Assembly: GCA_913775005.1 (NCBI GenBank)
Contig: CAJYKY010000105.1
Coordinates: forward strand, 1-23,448
DNA length: 23,448 nucleotides
Reading direction: 5' to 3'
DNA from: an uncultured Achromobacter sp.
GTDB lineage: Bacteria > Pseudomonadota > Gammaproteobacteria > Burkholderiales > Burkholderiaceae_B
Shown: in pieces, positions 1-8,045 of the stretch
Layout: every line of letters starts with the position of its first letter
Position numbering within the stretch: position 1 is the first letter of the stretch
Translations under genes and position numbers: made by a program
The notes under the pieces: model-generated
Told to the model about the DNA's origin: nothing
Databases searched by the model: none
The model's input: only the letters and a program-made list of their open reading frames with translations

Positions 1-1
1 G

Positions 2-127
2 GGCGACAACGTGGCCATGACGGTCAAGCTGTTGGCTCCGATCGCCATGGAAGAAGGTCTGCGTTTCGCCATCCGTGAAGGCGGTCGTACCGTCGGCGCC
101 GGCGTCGTCGCCAAGATCCTGAAGTAA
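2..127 (+). CDS. tuf: Elongation factor Tu, C-terminal fragment (first tuf copy)
   Basis: This is the last 41 codons and stop of EF-Tu, the GTPase that delivers aminoacyl-tRNA to the ribosome; the 5' part lies outside the window. The translated end contains GLRFAIREGGRTVGAGVVAK, the highly conserved end of EF-Tu domain 3, and stops at TAA 125-127. A strong terminator follows 14 bases later, so this tuf closes an upstream transcription unit. A second tuf begins at 23323 in the same orientation. Confidence 0.97.
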   Translation, partial: GDNVAMTVKLLAPIAMEEGLRFAIREGGRTVGAGVVAKILK

Positions 128-140
128 GCAACACCCCAAG

Positions 141-177
141 TGGGTAGAGAGGACAAAATGTCCCTCTACCCATTTTT
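141..177 (+). terminator. Intrinsic terminator after tuf
   Basis: The arms at 141-155 and 159-172 pair almost perfectly (GGGTAGAG, one bulged A at 150, then GGACA). The loop is only three bases (AAA) and five T residues follow at 173-177. It separates tuf from the tRNA-Trp/secE unit. Confidence 0.93.
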
Positions 178-187
178 GCTGTAAAAG

Positions 188-196
188 TGGTATGAT
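188..196 (+). promoter_or_regulatory. Extended -10 promoter for tRNA-Trp-secE-nusG
   Basis: The sequence TGGTATGAT is a TGn extended -10 joined to TATGAT, five of six bases matching TATAAT. No convincing -35 lies 17 bp upstream, where the tuf terminator sits; an extended -10 can compensate for that. Transcription would start near 203, about 75 nt before the tRNA. A small hairpin (208-216 with 221-229, loop ACAC) lies in the leader. Confidence 0.65.
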
Positions 197-278
197 GTTC
201 GGCTCGACAGTCTTTTACACAAAAGGCTGCCGCAATAGCGAACGAAGTTGTAGTGAATGTAGTAGCCAGTAGTGTTTT

Positions 279-354
279 AGGGGCATAGCTCAATTGGCAG
301 AGCGTCGGTCTCCAAAACCGAAGGTTGTAGGTTCGATTCCTACTGCCCCTGCCA
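279..354 (+). tRNA. trnW: tRNA-Trp (anticodon CCA)
   Basis: A complete cloverleaf can be read. The acceptor arm AGGGGCA (279-285) pairs with TGCCCCT (344-350). The D loop contains AATTGG. The anticodon stem TCGGT/ACCGA (305-309, 317-321) encloses CTCCAAA with anticodon CCA at 312-314. The T loop is GTTCGATTC, and a discriminator G precedes an encoded CCA at 352-354. It lies 64 nt upstream of secE with no terminator between, so it is probably cut from a common transcript. tRNA-Trp directly before secE-nusG is a known bacterial arrangement. Confidence 0.97.
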
Positions 355-418
355 CCGCCAGGATAAACCCGCGGGAGATCATCGCGAGTTACGCATTCAC
401 GGCGGCTCGCGTCGCAAT

Positions 419-799
419 ATGTCTAATACCAGCGTAGAAACCGTAACCAGTACCGCCGACCGGGTCAAGCTCGGGCTGGCGGTTCTCGTCGTTATTGCTG
501 GCATCGTCGGGTTTTCCGTGCTCAGCGCGCAACCGATGCCTGCCCGTGTCGGCGTTTTTGTAGGCGGCCTTGTGATCGCAGCCGTGATCGCCTGGTTCAG
601 CGAACCCGGCCGCCGCACGTTGAGCTTTGCCAGCGAGTCCTACAACGAAGTCAAGCGTGTCGCATGGCCCACCCGCAAGGAAACGACCCAGATGACGGGT
701 ATCGTTTTTGCGTTCGTGGCGGTCATGGGCATTTTCATGTGGGTGCTCGACAAGGGCATCGAATGGATTCTTTACGGCCTGTTGTTGGGCTGGAAATAA
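419..799 (+). CDS. secE: Preprotein translocase subunit SecE
   Basis: SecE is the small essential subunit that clamps SecY in the inner-membrane Sec channel. The 126-residue product has three hydrophobic segments (about residues 18-36, 43-60 and 95-118), as in long proteobacterial SecE proteins. The conserved amphipathic region and start of the last helix, ESYNEVKRVAWPTRKET, lies at about residues 72-88 and is the family signature. No clear Shine-Dalgarno sequence precedes ATG 419. It is followed 9 bases later by nusG, the classic secE-nusG pair. Confidence 0.97.
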   Translation: MSNTSVETVTSTADRVKLGLAVLVVIAGIVGFSVLSAQPMPARVGVFVGGLVIAAVIAWFSEPGRRTLSFASESYNEVKRVAWPTRKETTQMTGIVFAFVAVMGIFMWVLDKGIEWILYGLLLGWK

Positions 800-808
800 G
801 GACGGCGA

Positions 809-1342
809 ATGAGTAAGCGTTGGTATGTCGTCCATGTGTATTCCGGCATGGAAAAAAGCGTTCACAAGGCCCTGGTAGAGCGCATCGAGCGCGCGGCCTT
901 GCAAACGTCTTTTGGCCGCATCCTTGTGCCCTCCGAAGAAGTCGTCGAGGTCAAGGGTGGCCAGAAGTCGATCTCCGAGCGCCGCATTTTCCCCGGTTAT
1001 GTCCTGGTTGAAATGGACCTGACCGACGAAACGTGGCACTTGGTCAAGAACACGAACCGCGTCACCGGCTTTTTGGGTGGCTCGGGCAACCGCCCGACCC
1101 CGATTTCCGAAAAGGAAGTCGAGAAGATCCTCTCCCAGATGGAAGAGGGTGTCGAGAAACCCCGCCCCAAGATTCTGTTCGAAGTGGGCGAGATGGTTCG
1201 GGTCAAGGAAGGTCCGTTTGCAGACTTCAACGGCAACGTCGAAGAAGTCAATTACGAAAAGAGCAAGGTGCGCGTGTCGGTCACCATTTTTGGTCGCGCC
1301 ACACCCGTCGAACTCGATTTCAGCCAGGTCGAAAAGACCTGA
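809..1342 (+). CDS. nusG: Transcription termination/antitermination factor NusG
   Basis: NusG binds the RNA polymerase clamp to suppress pausing and links the polymerase to Rho or, through S10, to the ribosome. The 177-residue product starts with KRWYVVHVYSGMEKSV, the NGN domain (about residues 1-115). It ends with a KOW domain (about 123-177), seen as GEMVRVKEGPFADFNG and the terminal VELDFSQVEK. Length is typical. AAGGA at 798-802, overlapping the secE stop, is a good ribosome binding site six bases before the ATG, which suggests translational coupling to secE. Confidence 0.98.
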   Translation: MSKRWYVVHVYSGMEKSVHKALVERIERAALQTSFGRILVPSEEVVEVKGGQKSISERRIFPGYVLVEMDLTDETWHLVKNTNRVTGFLGGSGNRPTPISEKEVEKILSQMEEGVEKPRPKILFEVGEMVRVKEGPFADFNGNVEEVNYEKSKVRVSVTIFGRATPVELDFSQVEKT

Positions 1343-1405
1343 TTTCAACCCCCGGGGAGCTCTGGCCACTAAGGCTGGAGCGATATAACCCGCAAGGAGC
1401 AAAGC

Positions 1406-1837
1406 ATGGCGAAGAAGATCGTCGGCTTTATCAAGCTGCAAGTACCGGCTGGTAAGGCTAACCCCTCCCCCCCGATTGGCCCGGCACTGGGTCAACGTGG
1501 CCTGAACATCATGGAATTCTGCAAGGCGTTCAACGCCAAGACCCAAGGCATGGAGCCTGGTCTGCCGATTCCGGTGGTGATCACCGCCTTCGCGGACAAG
1601 AGCTTCACCTTCATCATGAAGACCCCGCCCGCGACGGTCCTCATCAAGAAGGCTGCTGGCGTGCAAAAGGGTTCGGCCAAGCCGCATACCGACAAGGTCG
1701 GCACGCTGACCCGCGCTCAAGCTGAAGAAATCGCCAAGGCCAAGGGCCCCGATCTGACCGCCGCTGATCTGGACGCCGCTGTGCGTACCATCGCTGGCAG
1801 CGCCCGCAGCATGGGCATCACGGTTGAGGGGATCTAA
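1406..1837 (+). CDS. rplK: 50S ribosomal protein L11
   Basis: L11 binds the GTPase-associated region of 23S rRNA and is needed for RelA activation and factor turnover. The 143-residue product shows KIVGFIKLQVPAGKANPSPP at the N terminus, the proline-rich segment that contacts release factors, and an RNA-binding C-terminal domain ending RSMGITVEG. AAGGAG at 1394-1399 is a strong ribosome binding site. It is followed by rplA after two bases. Confidence 0.98.
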   Translation: MAKKIVGFIKLQVPAGKANPSPPIGPALGQRGLNIMEFCKAFNAKTQGMEPGLPIPVVITAFADKSFTFIMKTPPATVLIKKAAGVQKGSAKPHTDKVGTLTRAQAEEIAKAKGPDLTAADLDAAVRTIAGSARSMGITVEGI

Positions 1838-1839
1838 TC

Positions 1840-2541
1840 ATGGCAAAACTGTCCAAGCGCGCCGCCGCTATTGCGCAAAAGATCGACCGCAGCAAGCTGT
1901 ACCCGGTCGCTGACGCCCTGACCCTGGTCAAGGAAACCGCTGTCGCCAAGTTCAATGAATCGATTGACGTGGCTGTGCAGCTCGGCATCGACCCGAAGAA
2001 GTCGGACCAACTGGTTCGCGGTTCGGTCGTTCTGCCCGCCGGCACCGGCAAGTCGGTCCGCGTCGCCGTGTTCGCCCAAGGTGACAAGGCTGAAGCCGCC
2101 AAGGCTGCTGGCGCCGACATCGTTGGCCTGGACGACCTGGCTGACCAGATCAAGGCCGGTCAAATGGACTTTGACGTGGTCATCGCTTCGCCCGACACGA
2201 TGCGTGTCGTGGGTGCCCTGGGTCAAATCCTGGGCCCGCGCGGCCTGATGCCGAACCCGAAGGTCGGCACCGTGACCCCGGACGTCGCTACCGCTGTGAA
2301 GAACGCCAAGGCCGGTCAGGTTCAGTACCGCACCGACAAGGCTGGCATCATCCACGCAACGATCGGCCGCGCGTCGTTCGACGTGGCTCAGCTGCAAACC
2401 AACCTGGCTGCTCTGGTCGACGCCCTGCAAAAGGCTCGTCCCGCAGCTGCCAAGGGCATTTACCTGCGCAAGCTGGCCGTTTCGTCCACGATGGGCGGCG
2501 GTGCTCGCGTTGAAATTGCCTCGCTGTCGGCTTCCAACTAA
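1840..2541 (+). CDS. rplA: 50S ribosomal protein L1
   Basis: L1 forms the mobile L1 stalk near the ribosomal exit site and, in enterobacteria, autoregulates the L11-L1 mRNA. The 233-residue product has the conserved GPRGLMPNPKVGTVT in domain II and the C-terminal YLRKLAVSSTMGGG. The start lies two bases after the rplK stop, with GAGGGGA at 1826-1832 inside the rplK end as ribosome binding site, so translation is probably coupled to rplK. A long structured spacer follows. Confidence 0.98.
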   Translation: MAKLSKRAAAIAQKIDRSKLYPVADALTLVKETAVAKFNESIDVAVQLGIDPKKSDQLVRGSVVLPAGTGKSVRVAVFAQGDKAEAAKAAGADIVGLDDLADQIKAGQMDFDVVIASPDTMRVVGALGQILGPRGLMPNPKVGTVTPDVATAVKNAKAGQVQYRTDKAGIIHATIGRASFDVAQLQTNLAALVDALQKARPAAAKGIYLRKLAVSSTMGGGARVEIASLSASN

Positions 2542-2570
2542 GCCAACAGCTGTAAACGTACTTTGGGCTG

Positions 2571-2590
2571 CATCCGGATTCCTCCGGATG
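2571..2590 (+). repeat. Hairpin CATCCGGA/TCCGGATG after rplA
   Basis: A perfect 8-bp stem (2571-2578 with 2583-2590) closes a TTCC loop 30 nt after the rplA stop. No T-run follows, so it is more likely a 3'-end stabiliser or processing element than a terminator. Confidence 0.6.
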
Positions 2591-2597
2591 TTGCTGT

Positions 2598-2782
2598 CAA
2601 AGACCGCTGGAGCGGGCAGGGTAGGTGACTGCACCGCTTAATCTCGAAGCTTGAATAGTTCGAATCCAGCGTAGACGGCGTCCCCAGGAAGATTTCTTTA
2701 CACGAAGAACTCGACCAGGCGCCGCATTCGGTTGACGCGCAAGGCTCCGGCCCCAGGCGTCTTTTGATGGAGTGTTCAAACC
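2598..2782 (+). promoter_or_regulatory. L10-type ribosomal protein leader upstream of rplJ
   Basis: The 241-nt rplA-rplJ spacer has no credible gene. It contains GCGTAGACGG near 2667-2680, the core recognisable in the bacterial rplJL leader bound by the L10-(L7/L12) complex, and ends in GATGGAG ten bases before the GTG start of rplJ. By homology of position, L10 binding here would repress rplJL translation. The exact boundaries are inferred; I did not fold the full RNA. Confidence 0.7.
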
Positions 2783-3307
2783 GTGAGTCTCAATCGTCAA
2801 GAGAAAGCGGTGGTAATCGAGGAAGTCTCGGCTGAAGTTGCCAAGGCCCAATCGATTGTTATCGCTGAGTACCGTGGTCTGGACGTCGCCTCTGTCACCG
2901 TACTGCGCAAAACTGCGCGTGAATCGGGCGTGTATCTGCGAGTTCTGAAGAACTCGCTGGCCCGTCGTGCTGTTGCCGGCACGGCTTTCGAGCCGTTGGC
3001 TGAGCAACTGACTGGTCCGCTGATCTATGGTATCAGCGCTGATCCGGTCGCGGCGGCCAAGGTCATTGCTGGTTTCGCGAAAAGCAACGAAAAGCTGGTC
3101 ATCAAGGCGGGCGCTCTGCCCAACAGCCTGCTGACCCAAGATGGTGTGAAGGCCTTGGCCACCATGCCGTCCCGCGAAGAGTTGCTGTCGAAACTGCTTG
3201 GCACCATGCAAGCCCCCATCGCGCAATTCGTGCGTACGCTCAACGAAGTTCCGACCAAGTTCGCCCGTGGCCTCGCGGCTGTGCGCGACCAAAAGGCGGC
3301 GGCCTAA
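2783..3307 (+). CDS. rplJ: 50S ribosomal protein L10
   Basis: L10 is the base of the ribosomal stalk and anchors the L7/L12 dimers. The 174-residue product shows the family core: an N-terminal rRNA-binding domain with SIVIAEYRGLDVASVTVLRK and LKNSLARRA, and a C-terminal helix that would bind L7/L12. The start is GTG 2783, supported by GGAG at 2769-2772 and by the MSLNRQEKA beginning. It is preceded by the L10 leader and followed by rplL after 81 bases, consistent with coordinated rplJL control. Confidence 0.97.
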   Translation: MSLNRQEKAVVIEEVSAEVAKAQSIVIAEYRGLDVASVTVLRKTARESGVYLRVLKNSLARRAVAGTAFEPLAEQLTGPLIYGISADPVAAAKVIAGFAKSNEKLVIKAGALPNSLLTQDGVKALATMPSREELLSKLLGTMQAPIAQFVRTLNEVPTKFARGLAAVRDQKAAA

Positions 3308-3388
3308 TCGCCCTGCTGTCCGGAATTCGCTGAACGACGAAGCGACACCCAAACCCTGGCATTACCAAAATATTTGGAGTTCTGAAAA

Positions 3389-3769
3389 ATGGCACTTAAC
3401 AAAGCTGAAATCCTTGACGCCATCGCTGGCATGACCGTGCTCGAGCTGTCCGAGCTGATCAAGGAAATGGAAGAGAAGTTCGGCGTGTCGGCTGCTGCCG
3501 CTGCTGTCGCTGTTGCTGCTCCCGCCGCTGGTGGCGCTGCCGCCGCTGCTGAAGAGCAAACCGAGTTCAACGTTGTGCTGGTCGAAGCCGGCGCGAACAA
3601 GGTTAGCGTCATCAAGGCCGTGCGCGAGCTGACCGGTCTGGGTCTGAAGGAAGCCAAGGACCTGGTTGACGGCGCTCCGAAGCCCGTCAAGGAAGCTGTG
3701 GCCAAGGCTGACGCCGAAGCCGCCAAGAAGAAGCTGGAAGAAGCTGGCGCCAAGGTCGAAGTCAAGTAA
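3389..3769 (+). CDS. rplL: 50S ribosomal protein L7/L12
   Basis: L7/L12 forms the flexible multi-copy stalk that recruits translational GTPases. The 126-residue protein has an N-terminal dimerisation domain (about 1-35), an Ala/Gly-rich hinge (about 36-55) and a C-terminal domain containing NKVSVIKAVRELTGLGLKEA and VDGAPKPVKE, the factor-binding face. GGAG at 3376-3379 lies nine bases before the ATG. Length matches the family. Confidence 0.98.
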   Translation: MALNKAEILDAIAGMTVLELSELIKEMEEKFGVSAAAAAVAVAAPAAGGAAAAAEEQTEFNVVLVEAGANKVSVIKAVRELTGLGLKEAKDLVDGAPKPVKEAVAKADAEAAKKKLEEAGAKVEVK

Positions 3770-3784
3770 GACCTGCGTCAACTT

Positions 3785-3821
3785 GCCCGGGGACAGCACA
3801 GTTTGCAGTCCCCGGGCTTTT
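3785..3821 (+). terminator. Attenuator hairpin between rplL and rpoB
   Basis: The arms GCCCGGGGAC (3785-3794) and GTCCCCGGGC (3808-3817) form a perfect 10-bp GC-rich stem with a 13-base loop, followed by only four T residues (3818-3821). This is an intrinsic terminator with a short U tract, expected to be partial. Partial termination between rplL and rpoB is established in E. coli, where it sets polymerase subunit levels below those of L7/L12. Confidence 0.75.
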
Positions 3822-3827
3822 GCGTTT

Positions 3828-3875
3828 CCAGGAAACCCCTACTGGGGGTATGCCCTTTCCAGGGGGGTTTCCTGG
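3828..3875 (+). repeat. Long branched hairpin before rpoB, possible RNase III site
   Basis: CCAGGAAACCCC (3828-3839) and GGGGTTTCCTGG (3864-3875) form a perfect 12-bp stem. The 24-base interior can pair again (CTGG 3842-3845 with CCAG 3859-3862, GGG with CCC). No T-run follows, so it is not a terminator. Its position matches the RNase III processing site known in the E. coli rplL-rpoB spacer, which is the basis of this tentative reading. Confidence 0.6.
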
Positions 3876-3932
3876 AGTCGTATCACCTGGGGCCGTGGTT
3901 GACGGCCCATGCAACCTCGAGTCGGAGTGCTC

Positions 3933-6900
3933 ATGCCTTACTCGTACACCGAAAAAAAGCGCATCCGCAAAAGCTTCGCCAAGCGTGAAGACGTTCAAAA
4001 CGTTCCTTTCCTTTTGGCGACACAGCTTCAATCCTACCTAACTTTCCTGCAGGCGGATACCGCCCCGTCCGATCGCGTAGCCGACGGTTTGCAGGCGGCG
4101 TTCTCGTCGATTTTCCCGATTGTTAGTCACAACGGTATGGCGCGCTTGGAGTTCGTGAGCTATGTGCTCGGCGAACCGGTGTTCGATGTCAAGGAATGTC
4201 AGCAACGTGGTCTGACCTATGCCTCGCCTCTGCGAGCCAAGGTCCGCCTGGTGCTGCTTGACCGCGAAGTCAGCAAGCCCACCGTGAAGGAAGTGAAGGA
4301 ACAGGAAGTCTACATGGGCGAAATTCCGCTCATGACGGGCACGGGTTCCTTCGTCATCAACGGTACGGAACGTGTCATCGTTTCGCAGCTGCACCGCTCG
4401 CCCGGCGTGTTCTTCGAACATGACCGCGGCAAGACGCACAGCTCCGGCAAGCTCCTGTTCTCGGCCCGCGTGATTCCTTACCGCGGCTCGTGGCTGGACT
4501 TCGAATTCGACCCGAAGGACATCCTGTTCTTCCGCGTCGACCGTCGTCGCAAGATGCCTGTCACGATCCTGTGCAAGGCCATCGGCATGACGCCGGAATC
4601 CATCCTGGCCAACTTCTTCGACTTCGATAACTTCGAATTGAAGAGCGAAGGCGCGATGATGGAATTCGTGCCCGAGCGCTGGAAGGGCGAAATGGCCCGC
4701 TTTGACATCACCGACCGTGATGGCAAGGTCATTGTCGAAAAAGACAAGCGTATCAACGCCAAGCATTTGCGCGACCTGGCTGCCGGCGGCATCCAGCGTA
4801 TCTCCGTGCCGGAAGACTTCCTGTACGGCCGCGTGCTGGCCAAGAACATCGTTGACGAAGATACCGGCGAAGTCATCGCCAACGCCAACGACGAAATCAC
4901 GGAAAGCGTGCTCGGCGCCCTGCGCGCCGCCAACGTCTACGACATTCAGGCGCTCTACACGAACGACCTGGACCGTGGTCCGTACATCTCGCAAACGCTG
5001 CGCACCGACGAAACCGCTGATCAGATGGCCGCTCGCGTCGCCATCTATCGCATGATGCGTCCTGGCGAGCCGCCCACCGAAGAAGCGGTGGAAGCGCTGT
5101 TCCAGCGTCTGTTCTACAGCGAAGAAACGTACGACCTGTCGCGCGTTGGCCGCATGAAGGTCAACAGCCGTCTGGGCCGTGGTGAAGACATCACCGGCCC
5201 GATGACGCTGACCAACGAAGACATCCTTGAAACCATCAAGGTGCTGGTTGAGCTGCGTAACGGCCGTGGCCAGATCGATGACATCGATCACTTGGGCAAC
5301 CGCCGCGTGCGTTGTGTGGGCGAACTGGCCGAGAACCAGTTCCGTGCCGGTCTGGTGCGTGTTGAGCGCGCCGTCAAGGAACGTCTGGGCCAAGCCGAGA
5401 CCGAAAACCTGATGCCGCACGACCTGATCAACTCCAAGCCGATTTCGGCAGCCATCAAGGAGTTCTTCGGTTCCAGCCAGCTGTCGCAGTTCATGGACCA
5501 AACCAACCCGCTGTCGGAAATCACGCACAAGCGTCGCGTTTCCGCACTGGGCCCGGGCGGTCTGACCCGCGAGCGCGCCGGCTTTGAAGTCCGTGACGTG
5601 CACCCGACCCACTATGGCCGCGTCTGCCCGATCGAAACGCCGGAAGGCCCGAACATCGGTCTGATCAACTCCATGGCGCTGTACGCTCGTCTGAACGAGT
5701 ACGGCTTCCTGGAAACGCCTTACCGCAAGATTATCGACGGCCGCGTCAGCGAGCAGATCGATTACCTGTCGGCCATCGAAGAAAGCCACTACGTCATCGC
5801 GCAGGCTAACGCCGCGCTGGACGAGCAGGGCGCCTTCGTTGACGACCTGGTTGCTTGCCGTGAAGCAGGCGAAACGATGCTGACCTCGCCGGCCAACGTG
5901 CACTACATGGACGTTGCCCCGTCGCAGATCGTGTCGGTTGCTGCCTCGCTGATTCCGTTCCTGGAACACGACGACGCGAACCGTGCATTGATGGGCGCCA
6001 ACATGCAACGTCAGGCCGTGCCTTGCCTGCGTCCGGAAAAGCCGGTCGTGGGTACGGGTATCGAGCGCACCGTGGCCGTTGACTCGGGTACGACCGTGCA
6101 AGCCCTGCGTGGCGGCCTGGTCGATCACGTTGACGCCGAGCGCGTGGTTATCCGCGTGAACGACGAAGAAAACGTCGCCGGCGAAGTCGGTGTCGACATC
6201 TACAACCTGATCAAGTACACGCGTTCCAACCAGAACACGAACATCAACCAGCGTCCTATCGTCAAGCGTGGCGACAAGGTTGCCAAGGGTGACGTGCTGG
6301 CTGACGGCGCATCGACCGACCTGGGCGAACTCGCCCTGGGTCAGAACATGCTGATCGCGTTCATGCCGTGGAACGGCTACAACTTCGAAGACTCGATCCT
6401 GATCTCCGAAAAGGTCGTGGCAGATGACCGCTACACCTCGGTTCACATCGAAGAACTGACCGTTGTTGCTCGCGACACGAAGCTCGGCCCGGAAGAAATC
6501 ACGCGCGACATCAGCAACCTGGCTGAGACGCAACTGAACCGTCTGGACGATTCGGGCATCACGTACATCGGCGCCGAAGTCAGCGCTGACGACGTGCTGG
6601 TCGGCAAGGTCACGCCCAAGGGCGAAACCCAGCTGACGCCGGAAGAAAAGCTGCTGCGCGCCATCTTCGGTGAAAAGGCGTCCGACGTTAAGGACACCTC
6701 GCTGCGCGTGCCTTCGGGCATGACCGGCACCGTGATCGACGTGCAAGTGTTCACGCGTGAAGGCATCGTGCGCGACAAGCGCGCCCAGTCCATCATCGAC
6801 GATGAACTGCGCCGCTATCGCCAAGACCTGAACGACCAGCTGCGCATCGTTGAAAACGACCAGTTCGACCGTATCGAAAAGATGCTGGTCAACAAGACCG

Positions 6901-8045
6901 TCAACGGCGGCCCGCGCAAGCTGGCCAAGGGCGCCACGATCACCAAGGCTTACCTGGCTGATCTGGACCGCTGGCAGTGGTTCGACATCCGTCTGGCCGA
7001 TGAGCCGCACGCTGTCGTGCTGGAGCAAGCCAAGGAATCGCTGGAGCAGAAGCGCCACCAGTTCGACCTCGCCTTCGAAGAGAAGCGCAAGAAGTTGACG
7101 CAGGGCGACGAGCTGCCCCCGGGCGTGCTGAAGATGATCAAGGTCTACCTGGCCGTGAAGCGTCGTCTGCAACCTGGCGACAAGATGGCAGGCCGTCACG
7201 GTAACAAGGGTGTGGTCTCGCGTATCACCCCGGTGGAAGACATGCCGCACATGGCTGACGGCACGCCGGCCGACATCGTTCTGAACCCGCTGGGCGTGCC
7301 CTCGCGGATGAACGTGGGTCAGGTGCTGGAAGTGCACTTGGGCTGGGCTGCCAAGGGCGTGGGTCACCGCATTGCCGATCTGCTGCGCGATGAGCGCACT
7401 GCGCAGGTCAAGAACGTCCGTGCCTACCTGGACAAGGTCTACAACACGACCGGTTCCGGCGCCCGCATCGACGAGCTGACCGACGAAGAAGTCATGGAAA
7501 TGGCCCAGAACCTCAAGAACGGCGTGCCGTTCGCGACGCCCGTCTTTGACGGCGCGACCGAAGAGGAAATCACCACGATGCTGGAGCTGGCCTATCCGGA
7601 CGACGTCGCCGAGCGCATGGCATTGACGCCTTCGCGTACGCAGGCATGGCTGTACGACGGCCGCACGGGCGAGAAATTCGAACGCCCGGTCACGGTCGGC
7701 TACATGCACTACCTGAAGCTGCACCACTTGGTCGACGACAAGATGCACGCGCGTTCCACCGGTCCGTACTCGCTTGTGACCCAGCAGCCGCTGGGTGGTA
7801 AGGCGCAGTTCGGTGGTCAGCGTTTCGGGGAAATGGAAGTGTTGGCGCTGGAAGCATACGGCGCCGCCTACACCCTGCAAGAAATGCTGACGGTGAAGTC
7901 GGACGACATCACTGGCCGTACCAAGGTTTACGAAAACATCGTCAAGGGCGATCACGTCATCGACGCCGGCATGCCGGAATCGTTCAACGTGTTGGTGAAG
8001 GAAATCCGCTCGCTGGCCCTGGACATGGATTTGGAGCGTAACTAA
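3933..8045 (+). CDS. rpoB: DNA-directed RNA polymerase subunit beta
   Basis: This is the beta subunit of RNA polymerase. The start is ATG 3933 (MPYSYTEKKRIRKSFA), not the in-frame ATG eight codons upstream, because GGAG at 3924-3927 is correctly spaced and the beginning matches the family; this gives 1370 residues. The rifampicin-binding cluster is wild type in appearance: QLSQFMDQTNPLSE and ITHKRRVSALGPGG carry D522, H532 and S537, equivalent to E. coli D516, H526 and S531. Downstream are the PIETPEGPNIGLI segment, the GDKMAGRHGNKG active-site lysine region, and the C-terminal clamp segment with QQPLGGKAQFGGQRFGEMEV. The stop overlaps the rpoC start as TAATG. Confidence 0.98.
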   Translation: MPYSYTEKKRIRKSFAKREDVQNVPFLLATQLQSYLTFLQADTAPSDRVADGLQAAFSSIFPIVSHNGMARLEFVSYVLGEPVFDVKECQQRGLTYASPLRAKVRLVLLDREVSKPTVKEVKEQEVYMGEIPLMTGTGSFVINGTERVIVSQLHRSPGVFFEHDRGKTHSSGKLLFSARVIPYRGSWLDFEFDPKDILFFRVDRRRKMPVTILCKAIGMTPESILANFFDFDNFELKSEGAMMEFVPERWKGEMARFDITDRDGKVIVEKDKRINAKHLRDLAAGGIQRISVPEDFLYGRVLAKNIVDEDTGEVIANANDEITESVLGALRAANVYDIQALYTNDLDRGPYISQTLRTDETADQMAARVAIYRMMRPGEPPTEEAVEALFQRLFYSEETYDLSRVGRMKVNSRLGRGEDITGPMTLTNEDILETIKVLVELRNGRGQIDDIDHLGNRRVRCVGELAENQFRAGLVRVERAVKERLGQAETENLMPHDLINSKPISAAIKEFFGSSQLSQFMDQTNPLSEITHKRRVSALGPGGLTRERAGFEVRDVHPTHYGRVCPIETPEGPNIGLINSMALYARLNEYGFLETPYRKIIDGRVSEQIDYLSAIEESHYVIAQANAALDEQGAFVDDLVACREAGETMLTSPANVHYMDVAPSQIVSVAASLIPFLEHDDANRALMGANMQRQAVPCLRPEKPVVGTGIERTVAVDSGTTVQALRGGLVDHVDAERVVIRVNDEENVAGEVGVDIYNLIKYTRSNQNTNINQRPIVKRGDKVAKGDVLADGASTDLGELALGQNMLIAFMPWNGYNFEDSILISEKVVADDRYTSVHIEELTVVARDTKLGPEEITRDISNLAETQLNRLDDSGITYIGAEVSADDVLVGKVTPKGETQLTPEEKLLRAIFGEKASDVKDTSLRVPSGMTGTVIDVQVFTREGIVRDKRAQSIIDDELRRYRQDLNDQLRIVENDQFDRIEKMLVNKTVNGGPRKLAKGATITKAYLADLDRWQWFDIRLADEPHAVVLEQAKESLEQKRHQFDLAFEEKRKKLTQGDELPPGVLKMIKVYLAVKRRLQPGDKMAGRHGNKGVVSRITPVEDMPHMADGTPADIVLNPLGVPSRMNVGQVLEVHLGWAAKGVGHRIADLLRDERTAQVKNVRAYLDKVYNTTGSGARIDELTDEEVMEMAQNLKNGVPFATPVFDGATEEEITTMLELAYPDDVAERMALTPSRTQAWLYDGRTGEKFERPVTVGYMHYLKLHHLVDDKMHARSTGPYSLVTQQPLGGKAQFGGQRFGEMEVLALEAYGAAYTLQEMLTVKSDDITGRTKVYENIVKGDHVIDAGMPESFNVLVKEIRSLALDMDLERN

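Noticed and set aside
389..1720. 443-codon minus-strand frame opposite secE, nusG and rplK
   Set aside because: It crosses three well-supported genes and their gaps, with low-complexity shadow composition and no domain.
4038..7955. Very long open frame (about 1305 codons) on the minus strand opposite rpoB
   Set aside because: It is codon-aligned with rpoB and open because this highly expressed gene avoids TTA, CTA and TCA, the reverse complements of stops. The translation is Val/His/Arg/Gln-rich with no recognisable domain.
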